The notes below the pieces were generated by a model that worked only from the letters and a program-made list of their open reading frames with translations, was not told where the DNA came from and searched no databases. Source: Bacteroidales bacterium (GTDB lineage Bacteria; Bacteroidota; Bacteroidia; Bacteroidales; UBA932). Taken from it: a DNA stretch of 49,749 bases. The stretch is from the NCBI GenBank assembly GCA_017627955.1, contig JAGAFU010000044.1, forward strand, positions 1-49,749, given 5' to 3'. The translations under genes were made by a program, and so were the position numbers. Shown piece by piece: positions 39,577 through 46,105 of the stretch. Position 1 is the first letter of the stretch. Every line of letters starts with the position of its first letter.

Positions 39577-41109
39577 ATGAAAGGGGGTTTCTTATCGGTT
39601 TTCGCTGCCGCGGTCCTGTCTTTGACCGCCGCTGGGCAAGGCGTGAGTTATCCGGAGGTTGTTCGGAAGACTTTTGAGAGGGCGGATAGGGAGATTCTTC
39701 GCCGCACTCAGAATGACAGCCAGCGGAACGAAAACAGACTGAATGACAATCGGCGGAGTGAGAGTGAGAAGGGCTTGAGGCTAAGGGTCGCGATTCCGGA
39801 CTGCGAGAAGGCCGAAGTCCTCAGGGAGATGGTCCGGATCTGGGGAGGAGAGCCCGTGGACATGCCCCAGGAGGGATGCTCGGTCATCGCCCTCAGGACC
39901 GCCTCAAGGACATGGGACGGCGCCTTGATGCCGGACGATTGGGTCAGGGCCGACAATGAATATTCAATCATTGTTTACAAAACAATAACAGACTGGAATA
40001 TTCCTTATCTGGGAGTATCGCCCCTGACAAAAACAATCGACCAGGGCCTCAAGAGGCTCCCCTGCGGGATTTCCTCCATAGAAGAGCTTATGCGGAAAGC
40101 GAGAACCTACCGTAAAGCGGTCTCGATCATGGACGGAATATTCTCGATCGACACCCACTGCGACCTACCTGAAAACTATCCGAAAGGATGGTCCGTAGGT
40201 ACAAGGACGGTCAGTCAGGCCGGCGTAGCGAAGATGGATGAGGGACATCTGGCCTCGCAAGTCCTGGTCAGTTTCCTTTGGCAAGGTCCCAATGACGAGG
40301 CTTCGCTTGGAAGAGCATTTGAGAAGAATCTCGCCCAGATACGAAAGATAAGGGAAGACATCGGGAAATACCCCGCCCTTTGCGCCCAGGCGAAAACTCC
40401 CGCCGAAGCCGATTCCCTGTGGAAAGCCGGAAAGAAAGCCTTCATGATCGCCGTTGAAAACGGTTACGGCATCGGAAAAGACATCCGGAACCTAAAGACG
40501 CTCAAAGACTTGGGCGTTGTGTACATCTCCTTAAGCCATTTCCGGGACAACGCGATCTGCAACACGTCCTCCCGCCATGGCAGTGACCCTTCTAAAGGTC
40601 TCACCCAGGTCGGAAAAGAAGTCGTCAAGGAAATGAACAGGCAAGGGATACTCATCGATCTGTCCCACCCCTCTCCCGGCACTTTCTGGGACTGCGTAAG
40701 CCTCAGCGAGGCCCCTGTGATCTGCTCCCACTCCGGAGCCAAAGCCATCTACGGCCACGACAGGGGACTGGACGACAAGCAGCTCAAGGCCCTCGCGGAG
40801 AACGGAGGTGTCATCCAGGTCTACTCCGTTCCTGAATATCTCGGGAGGCCCAGAAGCACAATGACCATCGATGACATGATGGAACATTTCAATCATTGTG
40901 TGGAAGTCGCTGGCGCTGAGCACGTAGGGATCGGCAGCGATTTCGACGGCGGTGGTGGTGTCTGGGGATGCAACGGGGATAATGACCTGATCAACCTGAC
41001 TGTCAAAATGCTTGAACACGGCTATACCCCTGAACAGATCAGAGGATTTTGGGGCGGCAACTTCATGAGAGTCCTTTCCGAAGCCCAAGCTATCGCAAAT
41101 CGAGACTGA
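39577..41109 (+). CDS. secreted M19 (renal-dipeptidase-like) metallopeptidase with repeat-derived insert
   Basis: A 510-residue exported peptidase (signal MKGGFLSVFAAAVLSLTAAG). The M19 domain starts at about residue 190 with SIMDGIFSIDTHCDLP (HxD zinc ligands). It continues with FMIAVENGYGIGKD (bridging Glu), VYISLSHFRDNAICNTS, GILIDLSHPSPGTFWD, PVICSHSGAKAI (His ligands) and HVGIGSDFDGGGGVWG (Asp). These enzymes cleave dipeptides including those with D-residues. Residues about 38-63, rich in Arg, Asn and Gln (REILRRTQNDSQRNENRLND), translate a dispersed palindromic repeat at 39693 onward. The stretch 65-185 before the peptidase is of unknown nature. The gene's 3' end overlaps the convergent swivel-domain gene by 20 bases. 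Confidence 0.9.
   Translation: MKGGFLSVFAAAVLSLTAAGQGVSYPEVVRKTFERADREILRRTQNDSQRNENRLNDNRRSESEKGLRLRVAIPDCEKAEVLREMVRIWGGEPVDMPQEGCSVIALRTASRTWDGALMPDDWVRADNEYSIIVYKTITDWNIPYLGVSPLTKTIDQGLKRLPCGISSIEELMRKARTYRKAVSIMDGIFSIDTHCDLPENYPKGWSVGTRTVSQAGVAKMDEGHLASQVLVSFLWQGPNDEASLGRAFEKNLAQIRKIREDIGKYPALCAQAKTPAEADSLWKAGKKAFMIAVENGYGIGKDIRNLKTLKDLGVVYISLSHFRDNAICNTSSRHGSDPSKGLTQVGKEVVKEMNRQGILIDLSHPSPGTFWDCVSLSEAPVICSHSGAKAIYGHDRGLDDKQLKALAENGGVIQVYSVPEYLGRPRSTMTIDDMMEHFNHCVEVAGAEHVGIGSDFDGGGGVWGCNGDNDLINLTVKMLEHGYTPEQIRGFWGGNFMRVLSEAQAIANRD
39693..39718. repeat. dispersed repeat half-element inside the M19 dipeptidase gene
   Basis: GATTCTTCGCCGCACTCAGA followed by ATGACA matches the left arm at 33181-33206 with a few changes. 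The next ~50 bases (CGGAACGA and GAATGACAATCGGCGG) look like a decayed second arm. The insertion keeps the reading frame open and sits between the signal peptide and the first conserved part of the protein. Confidence 0.75.
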
Positions 41110-41488
41110 GCTGGGGATCGGATTCCCTTCTCAAACGGTCGAATTCCTCCAAGGTCGCGAGGTCTGGATTGACGATCACATCCAAGTTCCGGATAAGGAT
41201 CCTGTCGCCATTGAAAATATTCGCAAGGCACCCTTTGATCCCGACGATTGCCGGTATTCCAAGACCTCGGGCGAGCAGGTCGGCATGTCCGGTAAGATCC
41301 TCATCCTCAAGGACCATCGCCACCACATTGTTGAAATTGATCATCACTGAATCGGCCAGAAAGACCGTCCGGGCCACAAGGACACTCCCCGGAGGGATGT
41401 CCTCATAGGGATTACGCTGTCCGCGGTCTATGGCCACGAACGCCTTCCCTTTGGCGAATCCGCCAACTCCCGAACCTCTGATAGTCAT
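41090..41488 (-). CDS. free-standing PEP-utilising-enzyme mobile (phosphohistidine swivel) domain protein
   Basis: A 132-residue protein that consists only of the swivelling domain (PF00391-type) of PEP synthase, PPDK and enzyme I. The phosphohistidine motif reads DEDLTGHADLLARGLGIPAI, corresponding to the usual TSHAAILARxxGIP with the His kept. The start MTIRGSGVGGFAKGKAFVAI and DIPPGSVLVARTVFLAD are like the N-terminal strands of the family. No ATP-grasp or TIM-barrel partner domain is present or encoded nearby. It begins six bases after the glycerol-1-phosphate dehydrogenase stop, so the two are co-transcribed. Function unknown; a phosphocarrier role is inferred. Its end overlaps the M19 gene. 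Confidence 0.82.
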   Translation of the reverse strand: MTIRGSGVGGFAKGKAFVAIDRGQRNPYEDIPPGSVLVARTVFLADSVMINFNNVVAMVLEDEDLTGHADLLARGLGIPAIVGIKGCLANIFNGDRILIRNLDVIVNPDLATLEEFDRLRRESDPQLSLDLR

Positions 41489-41494
41489 GATCTC

Positions 41495-42835
41495 CTAAAC
41501 AATCTCCCAAACCCCTCCAGGAGCGAAAACAGGCTCTACAATCTGATCGTAAAACATGCCTCTCTTGGCCAGATCCAGAACATTCATCCTGTGACGCATG
41601 AGCTGGACGATGGGGAACATATCCTTGAGCTGCTGGCGTGTGACCCCGATCATCGAAGGGTCGTAGGGGGCGCCTGCGGTCTTGAAAAGGTCCCGCATCT
41701 TCCCGAAGGAATACACTTGTCCCTGAAGCTTCTTCTTGAATTCCGGCCAGGTGTCACGGACACGCGTGAGCTGCTCCCGAACCGTCTCGGCGTCATTGTA
41801 TTTCTTGGTGATGTTGTCATACCCCAGAGTCGGTGCCGGGAAGTCCTTGAATATCTCCGTCGCCCTCGCCTGCTCCTGCTCAAGAGTGGGCCATGCCTTA
41901 ACGCAAGCCTCCACATCAAGCTTGGAGAGATCCAGCTTGAACAACTCATCGAACACCGCGCACATGGTCAGGGTGCCGATCGCGACCTGGAAACCATGGG
42001 ACTGCAGCTTGCCATTAAACCTGTGATGGGTCATGTCAAGAATATGGCTGAAAAGGTGGTCGCAGCATGATGCCGGACGGCTGGACTGGGCTGCCTGCAT
42101 CGCGAAACCGCTGAGTGTCAAGCCTTCAAATAGATCAGCCACTGCCTCCGGCTTGCCCTCCGCGACACCTTCAGGGTCGGAGAGAAGGTCATCCAGATAA
42201 TCCTGGAGCACATGCCACGCGTCGGGCTTGATCGGAGCCGTGCCCATAAGGTCAGCGACCATCCATTCCGCCCCGGCAGGAACCTTGGCGGCGAGATCGG
42301 CATAACCGGCAGCGGTCATCTCCTTCGGAGCGGCCGCGATCACATCGATGTCAGCGATTATGGCGACAGGAGCGGGACAGGAAAAAGTCTGCTTGGAGTT
42401 CTGGTATGAGATTGAGGCTCCGAACGAGGAATATCCATCCACGGAAGCCGCGGTCGGCAAGGTCAGATACTGCTGCCCATGATGATGAGAACAAAGCTTG
42501 CAGAGGTCATTGATAACCCCGGAACCTACTGATACAGCGATATATCCACCGTCCAGTTCCTTGTCCACCATCTCCACATATTCCCACTCCGCATGAAACT
42601 CTTCCTCCATGATGATGAACTTCTCCGTCGGGATGCCGGCATTGACAAACAAGCCATAAACCTTCTCCCCGAGAGCCGGCCAGGTGTGGATGTCGGCAAT
42701 AATCTTTGCCTTCCTGCCGGGAAAATATTCCTTGAAGACCTTCGGAGCCAAAGAGCTGGCCCCTCTTCCCATCTCGAACAACTTGGTGTCGGTCGCCACC
42801 TTGAGAGCGTTCGCAATCCTCTGTTTAGAATCCAT
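41495..42835 (-). CDS. sn-glycerol-1-phosphate dehydrogenase (EgsA/AraM family)
   Basis: A 446-residue NAD(P)-dependent, metal-containing dehydrogenase of the iron-alcohol-dehydrogenase superfamily. The cofactor site includes VGSGVINDLCKLCSHHHGQQ and LTLPTAASVDGYSSFGASI. Metal ligands are in ADLAAKVPAGAEWMVADL (Asp) and HILDMTHHRFNGKLQSHGFQ (His). It reduces dihydroxyacetone phosphate to glycerol-1-phosphate, the stereoisomer used in archaeal lipids and in B. subtilis AraM products. The frame is open to 43168, but ATG at 42835 (MDSKQRIANALKVATDTKLF) gives the family N-terminus; the earlier part overlaps glycyl-tRNA synthetase on the other strand. No partner prenyl transferase is in the window. 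Confidence 0.87.
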   Translation of the reverse strand: MDSKQRIANALKVATDTKLFEMGRGASSLAPKVFKEYFPGRKAKIIADIHTWPALGEKVYGLFVNAGIPTEKFIIMEEEFHAEWEYVEMVDKELDGGYIAVSVGSGVINDLCKLCSHHHGQQYLTLPTAASVDGYSSFGASISYQNSKQTFSCPAPVAIIADIDVIAAAPKEMTAAGYADLAAKVPAGAEWMVADLMGTAPIKPDAWHVLQDYLDDLLSDPEGVAEGKPEAVADLFEGLTLSGFAMQAAQSSRPASCCDHLFSHILDMTHHRFNGKLQSHGFQVAIGTLTMCAVFDELFKLDLSKLDVEACVKAWPTLEQEQARATEIFKDFPAPTLGYDNITKKYNDAETVREQLTRVRDTWPEFKKKLQGQVYSFGKMRDLFKTAGAPYDPSMIGVTRQQLKDMFPIVQLMRHRMNVLDLAKRGMFYDQIVEPVFAPGGVWEIV

Positions 42836-42857
42836 TTGTTGATTGTTTACAGACCAT

Positions 42858-42885
42858 AAAGGTACTAAATTATTTTGTACCTTTG
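42858..42885. promoter_or_regulatory. divergent promoter elements within an inverted repeat (egsA-like / glyS)
   Basis: AAAGGTAC (42858-42865), 11 bases, GTACCTTT (42877-42884) form a perfect 8-bp inverted repeat. The right arm is part of TACCTTTG (42878-42885), a full plus-strand -7 for glyS whose predicted start is near 42889. The left arm is part of a minus-strand TACCTTTA, one mismatch from consensus, pointing at the dehydrogenase gene. No TTTG lies at the right spacing for either. Confidence 0.5.
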
Positions 42886-42925
42886 CAGGCGATAAAACAA
42901 TGGAACCAAAAAAGATCAAGATAAA

Positions 42926-44464
42926 ATGACACAGGAAGAACTCTTCAAGGTGCTGGTTGCGCATTGCAAGGAATACGGATTCATATTCCCCTCCAGTGAG
43001 ATTTACGATGGGTTGGCCGCGGTTTATGATTACGGCCAGATGGGCGTTGAGCTCAAGAATAACATCAAACGTTATTGGTGGGAGGCTATGACCCGCCTCA
43101 ACGAGAATGTGGTGGGCATCGACACTTGCGTGTTTATGCACCCGAAGACCTGGGTCGCCTCCGGTCATGTGGCCGCGTTCAACGACCCCCTCATCGACAA
43201 CAAGGACTCGAAGAAGCGCTACCGCGCCGACAACCTGATCGAGGACTACCTAGGCAAGATCGAGGAGAAGATCGAGAAAGAAGTCGCGAAAGGTCGCAAG
43301 AAATTCGGCGACGCCTTCAACGAGGAGCAGTTCAGGGCCACTAACCCCAATGTTCTCCGCGAGAAGAAGAAATACGACGAGGTACACGAGCGCTACAAGG
43401 CCGCCGAGGATGCCAACGACCTCAAGGCCTACCGTGACATCATCATCGACTGCGGCATCGTCTGCCCCATCTCCGGAACCGCCAACTGGACCGAAGTCAG
43501 GCAGTTCAACCTGATGTTCAGCACCCAGGGCTCCACGACCGGCAACTCAGACGACGTGCTTTACCTCCGTCCTGAAACCGCCCAGGGAATATTCGTCGAG
43601 TACCTTAACGTCCAGAAGACCGGACGCATGAAGATCCCCTTCGGAATCGCCCAGATCGGAAAGGCCTTCCGTAATGAGATCGTCGCCAGGCAGTTCATAT
43701 TCAGGATGAAAGAGTTCGAGCAGATGGAGATGGAGTTCTTCTGCAGGCCCGGAACCGAGATGGAGTGGTTCGCCAAGTGGAAGGAGAACCGCATGAAGTG
43801 GCATGTCAACCTCGGCATGGGCGCGGAGAACTACCGCTTCCACGACCACGAGAAACTGGCCCACTATGCCAACGCCGCCACCGACATCGAGTTCAACTTC
43901 CCGTTCGGCTTCAAGGAGCTTGAGGGTATCCACTCAAGGACCGACTACGACCTCGGTAACCACCAGAAAATCAGCGGAAAGAAGATCCAGTACTTCGATC
44001 CTGAGACAGGTGAGAGCTACGTGCCTTACTGCGTTGAGACCTCCATCGGTGTCGACCGCATGTTCCTCGCCGTCCTGAGCCATTCCTACAAGGTTGAGCA
44101 GCTGGAAGGCGGTGATACCCGCGTGGTCCTCAGCATCCCCGCTCCGCTCGCCCCGGTCAAGGTCGCCATCCTTCCCCTTGTCAAGAAAGACGGACTGCCG
44201 GAGAAAGCACAGGAAGTTGTTGATCTTCTTAAATATGACTTCGCCTACCAGTACGACGAGAAGGACTCCATCGGCAAGCGCTATCGCCGCCAGGATGCCA
44301 TCGGAACCCCGTTCTGCGTTACCATCGACAACGACACGATGAACGATGGCACCGTCACCGTCCGTGACCGCGACTCGATGGAGCAGGTTCGTGTTCCGAT
44401 CAGCGAGCTCCACGAGATGATAAATAAGAAGGTCAACATGGCCAACCTCCTCAGGAACCTTTAA
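42926..44464 (+). CDS. glyS: glycine-tRNA ligase, alpha2 (eukaryote/archaeal-like) type
   Basis: A 512-residue class II synthetase charging tRNA-Gly. It starts MTQEELFKVLVAHCKEYGFI with the family block SSEIYDGLAAVYDYGQMGVE. Motif 2 is in PFGIAQIGKAFRNEIVARQF, followed by RMKEFEQMEMEFFC. Motif 3 is in VETSIGVDRMFLAVLSHSY. The C-terminal anticodon-binding domain runs from about residue 405 (APLAPVKVAILPLVKKDG) to RVPISELHEMINKKVNMANL. The length suits bacteria that use this single-chain form. It is followed after four bases by a DUF1080 lipoprotein gene in the same direction. Confidence 0.97.
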   Translation: MTQEELFKVLVAHCKEYGFIFPSSEIYDGLAAVYDYGQMGVELKNNIKRYWWEAMTRLNENVVGIDTCVFMHPKTWVASGHVAAFNDPLIDNKDSKKRYRADNLIEDYLGKIEEKIEKEVAKGRKKFGDAFNEEQFRATNPNVLREKKKYDEVHERYKAAEDANDLKAYRDIIIDCGIVCPISGTANWTEVRQFNLMFSTQGSTTGNSDDVLYLRPETAQGIFVEYLNVQKTGRMKIPFGIAQIGKAFRNEIVARQFIFRMKEFEQMEMEFFCRPGTEMEWFAKWKENRMKWHVNLGMGAENYRFHDHEKLAHYANAATDIEFNFPFGFKELEGIHSRTDYDLGNHQKISGKKIQYFDPETGESYVPYCVETSIGVDRMFLAVLSHSYKVEQLEGGDTRVVLSIPAPLAPVKVAILPLVKKDGLPEKAQEVVDLLKYDFAYQYDEKDSIGKRYRRQDAIGTPFCVTIDNDTMNDGTVTVRDRDSMEQVRVPISELHEMINKKVNMANLLRNL

Positions 44465-44468
44465 TTTT

Positions 44469-45116
44469 ATGAATATCAAGTATTTCTTGGCCGCACTTTG
44501 CGCTGCGGCCATTTTTGTTTCCTGCTCTGACAAGGAAAAAACGGAAAGCCTTTTTAACGGTGAGGACCTCACCGGCTGGAAAGCCGTGCTTAAATCCGCC
44601 GAGGGCGAGACTTTCGAAGGGGAGACGTTCTTCGTCCAGGACAGCGTGCTCCATGTGACCGGCAAGCCGTTCGGCTATCTCCGTACCGAGAAAAAGTATT
44701 CCGACTACCGTCTGCATCTTGAATGGCGCTGGGCCGGCGCGGAGGCCGTGGACGGAGGTGTCTTCAACCGCCTGCAAGACGGGGACAAGGTCTGGCCGCT
44801 GGGTGTCCAGCTCCAGATGACCCCGAAGGACATGGGAGTCCTGATGGGTGGGATCAAGCTCGAAGGGATCGAGGGTCCTTTCTACAAGAAAGACAGGATC
44901 GTGGCTGAAAGCCCAGAGAAACCTCTCGGGCAATGGAATGAGATGGAATTTCTCTGCGAGGGCGGCTCAATCAAAGTCTGGCTGAACGGCGTACTCGTCA
45001 ATGAGGCCGTCTGCGACGCTCTCGACGGCTACATCGCCATCCAGTCCGAAGGCGGCCCCATGGACTTCAGGAATATATTCCTCTATTCAAACCTCACCTT
45101 GCAGACCGACAGGTAA
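44469..45116 (+). CDS. DUF1080 (3-keto-disaccharide hydrolase-like) lipoprotein
   Basis: A 215-residue lipoprotein (MNIKYFLAALCAAAIFVSCS, lipobox Cys 19) made of a single DUF1080 domain: SLFNGEDLTGWKAVLKSAEG, FVQDSVLHVTGKPFGYLRTE, YRLHLEWRWAGAEAVDGGVF, WPLGVQLQMTPKDMGVLMGG, LGQWNEMEFLCEGGSIKVWL and YIAIQSEGGPMDFRNIFLY. Compared with the domain at 21879-24323 it lacks the HEAT part. Members hydrolyse 3-keto-glycosides or bind sugars. Its position four bases behind glyS suggests it is translated from the synthetase mRNA. Its last 34 bases overlap the convergent GH43-like gene. Confidence 0.88.
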   Translation: MNIKYFLAALCAAAIFVSCSDKEKTESLFNGEDLTGWKAVLKSAEGETFEGETFFVQDSVLHVTGKPFGYLRTEKKYSDYRLHLEWRWAGAEAVDGGVFNRLQDGDKVWPLGVQLQMTPKDMGVLMGGIKLEGIEGPFYKKDRIVAESPEKPLGQWNEMEFLCEGGSIKVWLNGVLVNEAVCDALDGYIAIQSEGGPMDFRNIFLYSNLTLQTDR

Positions 45117-46099
45117 TACGTCGCGTTGAGCGACTCCTTTCCCTGGTAGAACAGGTACACCTGTCCATCATCATCCTGGAAAACCCCGGGGTGGCCGCTC
45201 TCGAAAGCGTTCCACGCACCCTCTGGGCCGTGCCTGAAGAACAATCCGTCAGGAGCGATCCTCTCGTAGTGATACCCGTCAGTGGAAGTGGCAAGCCCGA
45301 TCTGCTGACCCTCATGGTTGTACGCCCCGGCGTAGAACATGTACCAGACACCCTTGTGCTTAACGACGGTCGGAGCCTCGGTGCAGCTCATTTCCCATGG
45401 ATATACCGGAGTCATGAGCGGGCCGTCCACAGAAAGAAGAGTCCATTTATCTGGGCCATAATCACTTCCGTAAGGAGCCTCGGCCATACCCATAATCTGG
45501 TAGGTGGCGGTTTTGTCCCTGGTAGCGAACAACAAAATCAGCTTGTCCTTGACCTTGTACACCTCGGCGTCAATAGAGCGCTTGATTGACCATTTAGTCT
45601 CCGGGACTATTATCGGACGGTCACAGGTGTTGGTGAAAGTTATCCCGTCCTCACTCACGGCGTGCCAGATATTGGCCACCCCGTCGGTCCCGTCCCAAGC
45701 CATCTGGTAGAACATGTGGATCTTTCCGTCAAGCTTGCGGACACAGGGAGCCACGGCGCCACGGAGAGGATTGCCTTTGGAATCCCTAAGGTCCATGTCG
45801 CCTACCCTTGTCCAGTTCACGAGGTCCGTGCTGCTGGCTATAGCGGCGTGCCAGTCATTGAATTTCGGCGGTTTGCTGTTGTCCTGGGGAGTCGGGTCAA
45901 AAGGCATAAGGGAATAATACATAAAGTACTGATCCCCATGATGGATGACCGTAGGATCCTTCGCGAAAGGATATTCCTTGACCTTGGAATTGTCGCCATA
46001 TCGCATAGGAAGCGGTTCCAGAACCACTTTCATCGGTTTGGGCGCACAAGCCGAAAGGCAAACCGCCGTCGCCAGCGCGAAAAGTGAAAAGGCTCTCAT
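45083..46099 (-). CDS. GH43/GH32-like five-bladed beta-propeller lipoprotein
   Basis: A 338-residue lipoprotein (MRAFSLFALATAVCLSACAP, lipobox LSAC). It is built of propeller blades: YPFAKDPTVIHHGDQYFMYY, WHAAIASSTDLVNWTRVGDM, LRGAVAPCVRKLDGKIHMFY, SIDAEVYKVKDKLILLFATR, CTEAPTVVKHKGVWYMFYAG and SGHPGVFQDDDGQVYLFYQG. The Asp in AKDPTV, the Asp in the third or fourth blade and the Glu in SCTEAPTV match the usual catalytic trio of clan GH-F/GH-J propellers. Substrate not defined. It is the second gene after the GH43 enzyme, six bases downstream, and its 3' end overlaps the DUF1080 gene by 34 bases. Confidence 0.82.
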   Translation of the reverse strand: MRAFSLFALATAVCLSACAPKPMKVVLEPLPMRYGDNSKVKEYPFAKDPTVIHHGDQYFMYYSLMPFDPTPQDNSKPPKFNDWHAAIASSTDLVNWTRVGDMDLRDSKGNPLRGAVAPCVRKLDGKIHMFYQMAWDGTDGVANIWHAVSEDGITFTNTCDRPIIVPETKWSIKRSIDAEVYKVKDKLILLFATRDKTATYQIMGMAEAPYGSDYGPDKWTLLSVDGPLMTPVYPWEMSCTEAPTVVKHKGVWYMFYAGAYNHEGQQIGLATSTDGYHYERIAPDGLFFRHGPEGAWNAFESGHPGVFQDDDGQVYLFYQGKESLNATYYLSVCKVRFE

Positions 46100-46105
46100 C
46101 GTCTG

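Noticed and set aside
42836-43168. 111-residue N-terminal extension of the glycerol-1-phosphate dehydrogenase
   Set aside because: It is the complement of the conserved glyS start and its promoter; ATG at 42835 gives the normal family N-terminus.
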